Assembly: GCF_030269765.1 (NCBI RefSeq)
Contig: NZ_BSTX01000003.1
Span: forward strand, 1-64,000
Length of the DNA: 64,000 nucleotides
From: Actinorhabdospora filicis
Lineage (GTDB): Bacteria > Actinomycetota > Actinomycetes > Mycobacteriales > Micromonosporaceae
Direction of reading: 5' to 3'
Shown: in pieces, positions 26,598-36,772 of the stretch
Numbering within the stretch: position 1 is the first letter of the stretch
Layout: each line of letters starts with the position of its first letter
Translations under genes and position numbers: made by a program
Notes under the pieces: generated by a model
Seen by the model: only the letters and a program-made list of their open reading frames with translations
The model's database searches: none
What the model was told of the DNA's origin: nothing

Positions 26598-27749
26598 GTG
26601 GCCAAGGACTATTACGGCATTCTCGGCGTGGCCAAGGACGCGACCCCGGACCAGCTGAAGAAGGCTTACCGGAAGCTCGCGCGGGAGTTCCACCCCGACG
26701 TGAACCCCAGCCCGGAGGCGCAGGAGAAGTTCAAGGACATCAACGCCGCCTTCGAGGTGCTCTCCGATCCGCAGAAGCGGCAGATCGTGGACCTCGGCGG
26801 CGATCCTCTCGCGCCCGGTGGCGGCGGGATGGGCGGCGCGGGTGGCGCCGGTCCCTTCATGGACTTCCAGGACATCATGGACGCCTTCTTCGGGGCGGCC
26901 GGCGGCCCGATGGGCGGCGCCCGGCGGGGTCCGCGCTCGCGGACGCGCCCGGGCTCCGACGCGATCCTGCGCCTGGACCTGGACCTGGAGGAGGCCGCCT
27001 TCGGGCTGGAGTCCCCCATCACCGTCGACACCGCCGTGGTGTGCGGCACGTGTGAGGGCTCGGGCGCGGCGGCCGGGTCGTCCCCGGTCACCTGCGACAC
27101 CTGCGACGGGTCCGGCGAGGTCCAGTCGGTGCAGCGCACGATCCTGGGCCAGATGGTCACCTCGCGGCCGTGCGCGACCTGCTCCGGCTACGGCACGATC
27201 ATCCCCAACCCGTGCGCGAAGTGCGCCGGGGACGGCCGCGTGCGCACCCGCACGACGCTGACGGTGAAGATCCCCGCCGGTGTCGAGGACGGCATGCGCA
27301 TCCGCCTGGCCGGCAAGGGCGAGGTCGGCCCCGGCGGCGGTCCCGCCGGTGACCTCTACGTGGAGATCCACGAGCGCCAGCACGACGTGTTCACCCGCAA
27401 GGGCGACGACCTGCACTGCAAGATCAAGGTCCCGATGGTCGCGGCGGCCCTGGGCACCCGCATCACCCTCAAGACCCTCGACGGCGAGGAGTCGGTCGAC
27501 GTCACGCCCGGCACGCAGCCCGGCTCGACCCTGCGCGTGCGCGGCAAGGGCGTCCCCCGCCTGCGCGGCGGCGGCGCGCGCGGCGACCTGTTCGTCCACC
27601 TCGACGTGCGCACGCCCACCAAGCTCGACCCCGAGCAGGAGGACCTGCTCAAGCGCCTGGCGCAGATGCGCGACGAGGAGGTCGTGGAGGTCCACCGCGG
27701 TGGCGGCGGGTTCTTCTCGCGCATGCGGGACGCGTTCAACGGCCACTGA
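26598..27749 (+). CDS. dnaJ: Molecular chaperone DnaJ
   Basis: The ~383-residue DnaJ has a J domain with the HPDVNPSPEA motif, a Gly-rich linker, four zinc-binding CxxCxGxG units (CGTCEGSG, CDTCDGSG, CATCSGYG, CAKCAGDG) and the C-terminal substrate domain. It stimulates DnaK ATPase. GTG 26598 is preferred because DnaJ2-type proteins start (M)AxDYYxxLGV; ATG 26586 is an alternative. It is downstream of hrcA and should be heat-inducible. A terminator-like hairpin follows. Confidence 0.96.
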   Translation: MAKDYYGILGVAKDATPDQLKKAYRKLAREFHPDVNPSPEAQEKFKDINAAFEVLSDPQKRQIVDLGGDPLAPGGGGMGGAGGAGPFMDFQDIMDAFFGAAGGPMGGARRGPRSRTRPGSDAILRLDLDLEEAAFGLESPITVDTAVVCGTCEGSGAAAGSSPVTCDTCDGSGEVQSVQRTILGQMVTSRPCATCSGYGTIIPNPCAKCAGDGRVRTRTTLTVKIPAGVEDGMRIRLAGKGEVGPGGGPAGDLYVEIHERQHDVFTRKGDDLHCKIKVPMVAAALGTRITLKTLDGEESVDVTPGTQPGSTLRVRGKGVPRLRGGGARGDLFVHLDVRTPTKLDPEQEDLLKRLAQMRDEEVVEVHRGGGGFFSRMRDAFNGH

Positions 27750-27786
27750 CATATCAACGGGCATAGCCCGCACGAGCGACGCGAGG

Positions 27787-27809
27787 ACGGGGCGGCCGGG
27801 CCGCCCCGT
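27787..27809 (+). terminator. Probable dnaJ terminator
   Basis: Nine-bp arms ACGGGGCGG and CCGCCCCGT with a five-base loop lie 38 bases after the dnaJ stop. There is no long U tract. Confidence 0.7.
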
Positions 27810-27832
27810 TCGCGTATCCGGGCACGGGTCCC

Positions 27833-27868
27833 GGGGGGGTTTGGGGGAGGGGCGGGGGAGGGGCGGGG
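27833..27868 (+). other. Dense G-tract cluster (quadruplex-capable)
   Basis: Six runs of four to seven guanines are separated by one to three bases between 27833 and 27868, in the gap between dnaJ and the secretion-type operon. This is the type of sequence that can form a G-quadruplex on the plus strand. It is not coding. Confidence 0.6.
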
Positions 27869-28008
27869 CATGGACGCGAACGGGCCGCGCGCTCTCGCGG
27901 GGGGCCTTCCCACCCGCCCCTCCTGACCGTGTGTCCCATGGGCTTCGCGGCGCCGCGGGATCTGAGCGGTCCATCTCTCGCGCGGAGCCTACGAAGAGGG
28001 TGTGACAC

Positions 28009-29130
28009 CTACGGGTAGAAGTCCTCCACGGGCCCTGTGCCCCGCCACACCTTGATCTCCCGCAGTCCCCGGATCGGTGGGTGGAAGACCGCCTTGCGCA
28101 GGGCGTCGTCGCTGGTGCCGGGCGGGACGACGACCAGGATCCGGTCGGCCTGGATGTCGTGCGGGCCGGTGCCGACCTTGTCGAGGATCTCGCGGCGGAG
28201 GGTGTTGTGGTTGGTCCCGGCGACCGTGGCGTCCCAGTACTCGCCGTCGACGTCGGCGTCGGGTTTGCGGCCGTTGGCGCGCGGCGGCGGGCGCTGCGTG
28301 ACGTCGTAGCCGTCCTCGGCCAGTTGCTTCAGCGCCTTGTTCTCCCAGGCCTTGTTCGGGTCGCCGAACTCCGGCTCGGGCGTGCCCTTCGGCTTGCGGT
28401 CGGGGTCGGGCGGCAGCGTCGGGCCGGTCTTGTCGGCCTCGGGCAGGCGCAGGACGTCGCGGGCGGCGTCGACGAGCCTGCGCAGGTTGCCCAGCAGCTT
28501 GATGAACTTGTCCAGCTGCTCGCGCAGGAGCTTGATGCGCGAGGCGACGGTGACCAGGAAACCGGCGATCAGCGCGGCGGCCGCGGCCAGCAGCGCCACC
28601 TTCACCGTCGGGCTCATGCCGCCGCGCTCGGCGATCCACTGCGGGATCTTGTGGATGAGCTCTCTGGCGGCCTTGGCGGCCAGCTCGAAGATCTGCTCGC
28701 GGATGTCGGCGGCGACCTCGCCGGTGGCCACCGCGATGTCGGCCATGGCCGCCGCGCCCGTGGTCAGGCCGTACAGGCCCTCGGCGTTGCGGGTCATGTA
28801 CGTCTCGTAGGCGCTCGCGCCCTTGGACCCCCACAGGCCCGAGAGGTCCTGGAGGGACCGGGTCACCGAGCCGCCGATCTCCCCGGCCTGCCCGCCCACC
28901 GCGCGCCAGCGGTCGGCGTAGGCCTGGATGACCGCCGGGACGCCCTCCAGCTGCTCCAGCGGCCTGGTGAGCTTCTCGAACTTCACCATCACCCACGGGT
29001 ACTTCGCGCGCAGCGCCGCGCCCGGGTCGGCGCGGTCGCCGAGGACGCCCAGGTTGGCGCCGTCCGGCTTGCCCAGGCCCATCCCGTTCAGCAGCGCGGC
29101 GATGTCGCCGCCCAGGTCGGCGGCGGTCAC
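28009..29130 (-). CDS. T7SS-type polymorphic toxin with CdiA-like nuclease C-terminus
   Basis: The 373-residue protein has a helical N-terminal region with a WxG-type turn (LWGSKGASAYETYM, residues 99-112), a membrane-like segment (about 177-195), a helical linker, a Pro/Asp-rich hinge (230-258) and a C-terminal domain (about 263-373). That domain, with GYDVTQRPPP, KPDADVDGEYWDATV and the ending EIKVWRGTGPVEDFYP, resembles CdiA C-terminal tRNA nucleases of the PDDEXK type. GTG 29130 overlaps the upstream stop (GTGA). No immunity gene is seen downstream. The nuclease call is moderate. Confidence 0.65.
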   Translation of the reverse strand: MTAADLGGDIAALLNGMGLGKPDGANLGVLGDRADPGAALRAKYPWVMVKFEKLTRPLEQLEGVPAVIQAYADRWRAVGGQAGEIGGSVTRSLQDLSGLWGSKGASAYETYMTRNAEGLYGLTTGAAAMADIAVATGEVAADIREQIFELAAKAARELIHKIPQWIAERGGMSPTVKVALLAAAAALIAGFLVTVASRIKLLREQLDKFIKLLGNLRRLVDAARDVLRLPEADKTGPTLPPDPDRKPKGTPEPEFGDPNKAWENKALKQLAEDGYDVTQRPPPRANGRKPDADVDGEYWDATVAGTNHNTLRREILDKVGTGPHDIQADRILVVVPPGTSDDALRKAVFHPPIRGLREIKVWRGTGPVEDFYP

Positions 29131-29468
29131 CGGCGCCTCCCCTTGCTCCTGCGCCCGAAGAAGGAACCGAGCGCGTCGAAGGCGCCGGCGTTGCCGCGCT
29201 CGGCGGCGGTGTAGGCCTCGACCACGCGCATCAGCGCCTCCGCCGCGGCCTCCAGGACCTCGGCGTAGGTCTCCAGGCCCGAGGCGAGGTCGGCGTCGAT
29301 CGGGTCGAGCGCCTGCGCGAAGGGTTCGGGCATGCGCCCGTAGGCGCCGAGCGGCGTTCCCGCCGAGCGGCCCAGGTCCGCCTGCTCGCGGATCTGCCGG
29401 GCGCGCGTCCGGATCTGCCGGGCCTGCTCCTCGACGGCGTCGATGTCGACCCTGATGGCCCCCGTCAT
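29127..29468 (-). CDS. WXG100-like ESX/T7SS secretion-target protein
   Basis: The 113-residue all-helical protein begins with AIRVDIDAVEEQARQIRTRAR and resembles the short helical ESX-associated partner proteins encoded next to WXG100 toxins. ATG 29468 overlaps the YbaB-like stop (ATGA), and its stop overlaps the toxin GTG start. It probably pairs with the toxin for export. A basic tail ends it. Confidence 0.65.
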   Translation of the reverse strand: MTGAIRVDIDAVEEQARQIRTRARQIREQADLGRSAGTPLGAYGRMPEPFAQALDPIDADLASGLETYAEVLEAAAEALMRVVEAYTAAERGNAGAFDALGSFFGRRSKGRRR

Positions 29469-29833
29469 CGCCGCTCCTCCGGGTACCTCGCGCGGAACTC
29501 GCCCAGGATCTCGGCGCGGGTGGCGTCGTCCAGGCCCGGGACGCCTCTGGCCGCCGCCTCGACCTGCGCGGCGAGCTTCGCCTGGGCGGCGCGCATGGTG
29601 GCGAGGATGACGGCGGCCAGCTCGCCGGGCGTCCGGCGGGTGGCGTTGCGGCCGAGGACGAGGTCGGTCGGGACGCCGCCGGCGTCCACGGTCACCGTCG
29701 CCAGCCCGGCGGCGTCGGTGGCCGTCGCCCGCAGCGCGGTGACGCGTTCGGCGAGGTCTTCGAGGGCGGCGGCGTCGGCGCGCGCCGCGGTGAGGAGGTC
29801 GTCCTCCCAGTAGTCGGTCACGGCACGCTCCAC
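29465..29833 (-). CDS. YbaB/EbfC-like DNA-binding family protein
   Basis: The protein of up to 122 residues contains the YbaB-type segment ATVTVDAGGVPTDLVLG followed by a long helix (AAVILATMRAAQAKLAAQVEA). Such YbaB-like proteins head many actinobacterial T7SS toxin operons. GTG 29833 is the longest start; GTG 29821 has GGAG about six bases before it. TAGCGT at about 29877-29872 may be its -10 box. Confidence 0.7.
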   Translation of the reverse strand: MERAVTDYWEDDLLTAARADAAALEDLAERVTALRATATDAAGLATVTVDAGGVPTDLVLGRNATRRTPGELAAVILATMRAAQAKLAAQVEAAARGVPGLDDATRAEILGEFRARYPEERR

Positions 29834-30033
29834 CGGTCACTGTGGACGGTCGGCTCCGCCCGTGGCCGACGCTAGCCGAGCCGGGGGAGTTCGTGGGGGC
29901 GGCCGATATCGATGACTGTCGATAATGAAGGTTTATGTAATCGCTCTTCGATCGGGCGCGCCGATTTCGCCGTTCCGCCCCGCCCGCCGCCCGATCGGCG
30001 TTGGCTGGATCGGGTAACCCGAAAGGAGAAGAG

Positions 30034-30711
30034 ATGACCAAGCACGTCCTCCTCGCGCTCACCAGCCACGCCAAGCTGGGCGACACCGGCCGTCCCACCG
30101 GGTACTACGTCGGCGAGGCCGCACACCCGGCGGCGATGTTCGCCAAGTTCGGCTACGAGATCGACTTCGTCTCGGTGGCCGGTGGCGCGCCGCCCGCCGA
30201 CGGCGCCGAGGCCGACGACCCCGTGGTCAAGGCGTTCCTCGACGAGCCCGCCCTCCGCGCCAAACTCGCCGACACCCCCACCGCCGACACCCTCGACGCC
30301 GCCGACTACGACGCGATCCTCTACGTCGGCGGGCACGGCGCCATGTGGGACTTCCCGCACGCCCGGCCGCTCCTGCGGCTCGGCGGCGAGATCCACCAGC
30401 GCGGCGGCGTCGTCGGCGCCGTCTGCCACGGCCCGGCCGCCCTGACCGGCCTGCGCCTGCCCAATGGGACGCTGCTCGCCAAGGGCCGCGAGGTCGCCGG
30501 GTTCAGCAACGAGGAAGAAGAGGCCGTCGGGCTCACCGGCGTCGTCCCGTTCCTGCTGGAGGACCGGCTCACCGAGAAGGGCGCCCGCTACACCAAGGGC
30601 GAACCGTGGACGGTCCACGCCGTCGCCGACGACCGCCTGGTCACCGGGCAGAACCCCCAGTCGGCGACCCGGGTCGCCGAGCTGATGATCACCGCGCTCG
30701 GCGGGCACTGA
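30034..30711 (+). CDS. DJ-1/PfpI family type 1 glutamine amidotransferase-like protein
   Basis: The 225-residue protein resembles Hsp31/HchA-type glyoxalase III or chaperone proteins. It has YVGGHGAMWDFP near residue 95 and the nucleophile elbow GAVCHGPAAL (Cys about 132). ATG 30034 follows a strong AAGGAGAAGAG ribosome site. Likely role: methylglyoxal detoxification or protein repair. Confidence 0.9.
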   Translation: MTKHVLLALTSHAKLGDTGRPTGYYVGEAAHPAAMFAKFGYEIDFVSVAGGAPPADGAEADDPVVKAFLDEPALRAKLADTPTADTLDAADYDAILYVGGHGAMWDFPHARPLLRLGGEIHQRGGVVGAVCHGPAALTGLRLPNGTLLAKGREVAGFSNEEEEAVGLTGVVPFLLEDRLTEKGARYTKGEPWTVHAVADDRLVTGQNPQSATRVAELMITALGGH

Positions 30712-30732
30712 CCCCCTGGCGGCCCTCGGCGG

Positions 30733-31458
30733 TTACCAGCGTCCCAGCCGCACCGACAGCGCCGAGATCGCCGCCACCCCGGCGGTGGAGGTGCGCAGGA
30801 CCTCGCGTCCCAGCCGCACCGGCGTCGCGCCCGCCGCGACGAACGCGTCCAGCTCCTCCGGCGTGACGCCCCCCTCCGGGCCCACCACCAGCAGCAGCCC
30901 GCCGGACTCGGGCAGCTTCACCGACGACAGCGACTCCGTCGCCTCCTCGTGCAGCACCAGGCACGGCGTCTCGCCGACCCTAGCGGCCAGCGCCTTCGTG
31001 GTGACCTGCGCCGGAACGTCCGGCACCCACGCCCGGCGGGCCTGCTTCGCCGCCTCCCGCGCCGTCGACACCCACTTCGCGTGCGCCTTGACGCCCCGAT
31101 CGCCACGCCACTGCACGATCGAGCGCGCCGCCGCCCACGGCAGGATCACGTCGACCCCGACCTCCGTCATCGCCTGAACCGCCAGCTCACCCCGCTCACC
31201 CTTCGCCAGCCCCTGCGCCACCGTGATCAGCGGATCCGGGCGCTCCTCGAAGAACACCTCGTCCACCTGCAGCACCAGAGCACCCTTACGGACGTCCCGA
31301 ACCGTCGTAGAACACGACCCCCCACGTCCATCGGCGAGCAGCACGCGCTCGCCCGACCGCAGCCGCTGCACGTCGGCGGCATGGCGTCCTTCCGGACCGT
31401 CAAGAAGGAAGGAACCGGACGATGGGAGTGTTTCGACCAGGAACAGCGGTGCGCTCAT
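30733..31458 (-). CDS. rsmE: 16S rRNA (uracil-1498-N3)-methyltransferase
   Basis: The 241-residue SPOUT methyltransferase has the RsmE motifs: an N-terminal PUA-like part, LLLVVGPEGGVTPEEL and the C-terminal LGREVLRTSTA knot. It methylates U1498 of 16S rRNA. Its place a few kb after dnaJ is common in actinobacteria. It is convergent with the DJ-1-like gene. Confidence 0.94.
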   Translation of the reverse strand: MSAPLFLVETLPSSGSFLLDGPEGRHAADVQRLRSGERVLLADGRGGSCSTTVRDVRKGALVLQVDEVFFEERPDPLITVAQGLAKGERGELAVQAMTEVGVDVILPWAAARSIVQWRGDRGVKAHAKWVSTAREAAKQARRAWVPDVPAQVTTKALAARVGETPCLVLHEEATESLSSVKLPESGGLLLVVGPEGGVTPEELDAFVAAGATPVRLGREVLRTSTAGVAAISALSVRLGRW

Positions 31459-31487
31459 GACCGCGATTTTCCCAGGGAAGGGAACAG

Positions 31488-31952
31488 ATGACCGAGCAGA
31501 CCATCTACGAGTTCATCGGCGGGCGCGACAAGCTCGCCGAACTCGCCGAGGCCCACTACCGGCGCTGCACCACCGACCCCGAGCTGTCCAAGGTCTTCGG
31601 GACGACCCCGCGCCCCCAGCACGCCGCGCACCTCGCCGACTGGCTCACCGAGGTCTTCGGCGGGCCGGAGGTGTACACGGAGAAGCACGGAGGCCACCAG
31701 GCCCTCCTGCGCCACCACGCCGGCAAGCACATCCCCGAGGAGGCCCGCGCGGCCTTCGTGACCGCGTTCATCGCCGCCGCCGACGAGGTCGGCGTCAGCG
31801 ACGACCCGCACCTGCGCAAACGCCTCGTCGCCTACCTGGAGTGGGGGACGGCGATCGCGAAGGACGTGTCGAACGTGGACGACCCGGAAGTGCTGGTCTC
31901 GGACCAGCCGGTGCCGAAGTGGGGCTGGCGGGACGAGGAGTCACCGGCTTAG
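31488..31952 (+). CDS. Group II truncated haemoglobin
   Basis: The 154-residue protein has the 2-on-2 globin fold with YEFIGGRDKLAEL, LTEVFGGPEVYTEKHGGH (distal/proximal region) and the HHAGKHIPEEARAAF helix. It binds haem and O2/NO. AGGGAAGGGA before ATG 31488 is a good ribosome site. Start-to-start distance to the divergent rsmE is about 30 bp. Confidence 0.9.
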   Translation: MTEQTIYEFIGGRDKLAELAEAHYRRCTTDPELSKVFGTTPRPQHAAHLADWLTEVFGGPEVYTEKHGGHQALLRHHAGKHIPEEARAAFVTAFIAAADEVGVSDDPHLRKRLVAYLEWGTAIAKDVSNVDDPEVLVSDQPVPKWGWRDEESPA

Positions 31953-32225
31953 GAGGCATAGGAGGGTTCGGCGGGGTGCCGGGCCGGATCTGGGTTTCGG
32001 GACCTCGGGCCCGGATCTCGGCAGCCGGGCCTCGGGCACCGGTATCGGCTTCCGCCGGCCGGCGTGGCCCGGCGGGCATGACCCGCGGGTGACCCGATCT
32101 GACCTGACGGCACGGCCCGGCCGGCCCGCGCCGGCGGGGCATGATCCGGGCGACCCCGGGTGACCTGGAGATACCCCGAGATACCTCACGAGACCGGTGA
32201 GACCCGGTGCGAGTCAGCGTGATCC
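31953..32225 (+). other. Non-coding gap after the globin gene
   Basis: The stretch is GC-rich, with short imperfect repeats of GGGCCTCGGGC/GGATCTCGG type and no open frame with a domain or a good start. It appears to be spacer up to the terminator hairpin at 32226. Confidence 0.5.
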
Positions 32226-32272
32226 GGCCGGTTCTCCCGGCGCGCTTCCCCGGCGCGGCGGGAGAACCGGCC
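32226..32272. terminator. Strong bidirectional hairpin between convergent genes
   Basis: Perfect 14-bp arms GGCCGGTTCTCCCG and CGGGAGAACCGGCC with a 19-base GC-rich loop lie directly after the hydrolase stop on the minus strand and after the globin gene on the plus strand. Confidence 0.8.
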
Positions 32273-32274
32273 AC

Positions 32275-33156
32275 TCAGGCCGCGACCGGCTCATTGGCGC
32301 GGATGAAGCCCAGGATCTCCGGCATCACCACACCCGGCCGGTGGAACAGCAGGTCGTGGGCGGCGTCCTCGACGATCTCCACCCGCGAGTCGCCGATGTG
32401 GGCGAGGATCCGGTCGCGGGCCTCGAACGCCTTGCCGATGGGGCTCCTTCCGCCGAGGACGGCGAGTACCGGGACGCGAATGGCCGCCAGTTCCTCGTCG
32501 GGGAGGACGCGCGGCCACGGCAGGGTGGGGCGATATCCGCGCGCGGCACGTGAGAGACGGACCTCCAGTTCGGTCGGCGGCCGGTCGGGCATCGCCAGAT
32601 CGCCGAAGCGGCGCAGGTTCTTCTCCGTCGGCCGCAGGCCCGCGCGCAGGAGCATCAGCAGGATCCGCCACGGCAGGCGCGTGAACGGCGTCGAGCCGTC
32701 GACGAACGTCGCGCTCGCCAGCCGCCGCGCGCCGCCGGTGACCGCCAGCGCGGTGTGCCAGGCGCCTTCGGAGTAGCCCATCACGTGGGCGCGAGCGACC
32801 CCGAGTCCGGCGAGTGTCTCGTCCAGCCAGGCGGCGAACTCGGCGGCGGTGGTGACCGGCGCGGTCTGCTCGCTGCGGCCGGGCGTCCCGATCGTGTCGG
32901 GCGCGATCACGGTCCGGTCGGTGGGCAGGTGCCCGATCAGCGGGTACCAGCACAGCCCGTTTCCGCCGAGCGGGGGCAGCAGCACCAGCGGCGTCGCCTC
33001 GCCCCGGCCGTGGAGATGGACCCGCGTCGTGCCGAAGCGGGTGGCGACGTCGGTGGACTCGGGTCGCCCCGGCCACAGTCGCTCCAGCTCGTCGTAGCAC
33101 CGGAGGAACCCGGCTCGCGCCGATGCGCTGGTGAACTCTCCGACCCGTCGTGCCAT
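32275..33156 (-). CDS. Alpha/beta hydrolase
   Basis: The 293-residue protein has the hydrolase core: LLPPLGGNGLCW (oxyanion), the nucleophile elbow MGYSEGAW (Ser about residue 130), an acid around VLGGRSPIG and the His in EDAAHDLLFHRP. ATG 33156 has AAGGAGCC upstream. It is divergent from a TetR regulator, and the promoter contains a perfect palindrome. Confidence 0.86.
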   Translation of the reverse strand: MARRVGEFTSASARAGFLRCYDELERLWPGRPESTDVATRFGTTRVHLHGRGEATPLVLLPPLGGNGLCWYPLIGHLPTDRTVIAPDTIGTPGRSEQTAPVTTAAEFAAWLDETLAGLGVARAHVMGYSEGAWHTALAVTGGARRLASATFVDGSTPFTRLPWRILLMLLRAGLRPTEKNLRRFGDLAMPDRPPTELEVRLSRAARGYRPTLPWPRVLPDEELAAIRVPVLAVLGGRSPIGKAFEARDRILAHIGDSRVEIVEDAAHDLLFHRPGVVMPEILGFIRANEPVAA

Positions 33157-33176
33157 CTCGGGCTCCTTCGCGTTTG

Positions 33177-33194
33177 GTGGTATGACCATACCAC
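33177..33194. promoter_or_regulatory. TetR operator (GTGGTATG-AC-CATACCAC)
   Basis: An 18-bp perfect palindrome lies between the divergent hydrolase and tetR genes. A second, imperfect copy (TGATATGGCCGTACCATGA, about 33200-33218) follows. The pair is the likely binding site of the adjacent TetR protein. Confidence 0.78.
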
Positions 33195-33254
33195 TTAAAT
33201 GATATGGCCGTACCATGACGGACATCGGCTCGACGACGACGGAGGAGGCGGTCC

Positions 33255-33863
33255 GTGCCACGCTTGGCCGACCACGAGGTGAGACGCGGCCAGGTCATCG
33301 CCGCGGCACGGCGGGTGATCGTGCGCGGCGGTCTGGGCGCGGCCACGTTCCAGGCCGTCGCCGCCGAGGCCGGCATGTCGGTGCGCCTGGTGCAGTACTA
33401 CTTCGGCACGAAGAAGGAGTTCCTGCTCGGCACCCTCGACGACGTCATCCGCGTGATCGCCGTCCGGTTCACCGAACAGCTCGGTGCCCTCGACGCCGAG
33501 CCCGATCCGCGTACCGCGCTGCGCACGATCGGGCGCGCGCTCCTGCCCTTGGACGACGTCCGCCGCGACGAGGCCCTGATCCTCACCGCCTACCAGGCCG
33601 CCCGGCTGATCGGCGACCCACCGGTTCCCGCCGAGACCCTCGCACCCAACCGGCTGCTCGTGCGGACCCTGGCCGCGCACGTCCACCGCGCTCGCGGCGG
33701 TGACCCGGGTGCCGCCGCCGCGAGCGAACTCGACGCCGAACTGCTCGCCACGCTGATCGTCGGCATGTCCCAGTCGCTGCTCGCCGGGGCGCTGTCGGCC
33801 GATGGGACGGCGGCGCTGCTCGACCACGCCGTCGACCGCGTGCTGGCGGCGGGGGAGCGGTGA
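33255..33863 (+). CDS. TetR family transcriptional regulator
   Basis: The 202-residue protein has an HTH (ATFQAVAAEAGMSVRLVQYYFGTKKEF) and a C-terminal ligand domain. GTG 33255 follows GGAGGAGG at 33241-33248. It sits opposite the hydrolase gene and probably represses it through the palindrome at 33177. The inducing compound is unknown. Confidence 0.92.
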   Translation: MPRLADHEVRRGQVIAAARRVIVRGGLGAATFQAVAAEAGMSVRLVQYYFGTKKEFLLGTLDDVIRVIAVRFTEQLGALDAEPDPRTALRTIGRALLPLDDVRRDEALILTAYQAARLIGDPPVPAETLAPNRLLVRTLAAHVHRARGGDPGAAAASELDAELLATLIVGMSQSLLAGALSADGTAALLDHAVDRVLAAGER

Positions 33864-33919
33864 ACCCGGCCCGCCGGGTCCATCCCCCTTCGTCCCCCGG
33901 CGGCGGTAGCATCCCCGGC

Positions 33920-34264
33920 ATGGCCGACTGTCTGTTCTGCCGCATCGTCGCCGGTGAGATTCCCGCGACCATCGCCCACGAGACGCCCTCCGCGCTCGTC
34001 TTCCACGACATCGCCCCGAAGGCGCCGGTGCATCTCCTGGCGATCCCGAAGGAGCATCACGAGGTGGCGGCCTCGGTCGCCGGGGCCGATCCGAAGCTGG
34101 CGGGCGAGGTGCTGGCCGCGGCCACCGAGGCGGCGGCGAAGGCGGGCCTGACCGGCGGGTACCGGCTCATCGCGAACACGGGCCCGGACAGCGGCATGGA
34201 GGTCGCGCACTTCCACGTGCACGTCCTCGGCGGGCGGCCGCTCGGGCCGATGCTGGCCGACTAG
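33920..34264 (+). CDS. HIT family (histidine triad) nucleotide-binding protein
   Basis: The 114-residue protein has CLFCRIVAGEIPA at the N-terminus and the triad HFHVHVLGG near the C-terminus. It hydrolyses purine nucleoside phosphoramidates (HinT-like). TAGCAT seven bases before ATG 33920 predicts leaderless translation; the earlier GTG at 33860 adds a stretch without homology. Confidence 0.93.
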   Translation: MADCLFCRIVAGEIPATIAHETPSALVFHDIAPKAPVHLLAIPKEHHEVAASVAGADPKLAGEVLAAATEAAAKAGLTGGYRLIANTGPDSGMEVAHFHVHVLGGRPLGPMLAD

Positions 34265-34355
34265 CCGGGCCACCCGAAGGCCGAGGGTGAACCCGGGCCC
34301 CGGTGAACAGAGTGACGGTCGGTAATTCCGTTCGACGGCACACGACCCCCCGGCG

Positions 34356-34361
34356 ATAAGA
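34356..34361 (+). promoter_or_regulatory. Probable phoH -10 box
   Basis: TAAGAT at 34356-34361 fits a TANNNT -10 box about 70 bases before the phoH start, giving a short leader. No clear -35 box was identified. Confidence 0.5.
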
Positions 34362-34429
34362 TGTACCTCCCAGACGAGCGACGGTCCTGCGCCGTCCCCG
34401 GTAGTGAGAGCAGGTGGCGGTAGGCCCCC

Positions 34430-36295
<1,866 letters not shown>

Positions 36296-36310
36296 CCAGG
36301 GGGAAGCACC

Positions 36311-36772
36311 ATGTCCATCGAGATCGCCAACGAGTCCGGGTACGAGGTGGAGACCGACTCCATCCTCGACGTGGCGCGCTTCGCGCTCGGCGAGATGGGG
36401 GTCAACCCCCTCGCCGAGCTGTCCGTCCTGCTCGTGGACGTCGAGTACATGACCGAGCTGAACCACCGCTGGATGGGCGGCAAGGGACCCACCGACGTCC
36501 TGGCGTTCCCGATGGACGAGATGCAGGTCGACCGGGGACCGCAGTCCGACGAGCCGGCGTCCCCGGCGCTGCTCGGCGATGTCGTGCTGTGCCCGGAGGT
36601 CGCCGAGAAGCAGGCCGCCGCGGCCGGGCACGGCGTCGCCGACGAGATGCACATGCTGACCGTGCACGGCATCCTGCACATCCTGGGCTACGACCACGCC
36701 GAGCCCGACGAGGCGAAGGTGATGTTCGGGCTCCAGGGCAAACTGCTCGACGAGTGGCGACGAACGCGCTGA
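36311..36772 (+). CDS. ybeY: Endoribonuclease YbeY
   Basis: The 153-residue metal-dependent RNase has the zinc triad HGILHILGYDH near residue 118. It matures 16S rRNA 3' ends and aids ribosome quality control. It follows phoH after 15 bases with a good AGGGGGA site, and its stop TGA overlaps the next ATG (TGATG). Confidence 0.96.
   Translation: MSIEIANESGYEVETDSILDVARFALGEMGVNPLAELSVLLVDVEYMTELNHRWMGGKGPTDVLAFPMDEMQVDRGPQSDEPASPALLGDVVLCPEVAEKQAAAAGHGVADEMHMLTVHGILHILGYDHAEPDEAKVMFGLQGKLLDEWRRTR

Noticed and set aside
27754..28008. 84-codon minus-strand frame as immunity gene of the toxin
   Set aside because: Arg/Pro-rich, crosses the dnaJ terminator and the G-tract, and its start overlaps no ribosome site.
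33215..33703. 162-codon frame overlapping the TetR gene at 33255
   Set aside because: It is the +1 shadow of the TetR gene; only the GTG 33255 frame gives an HTH.
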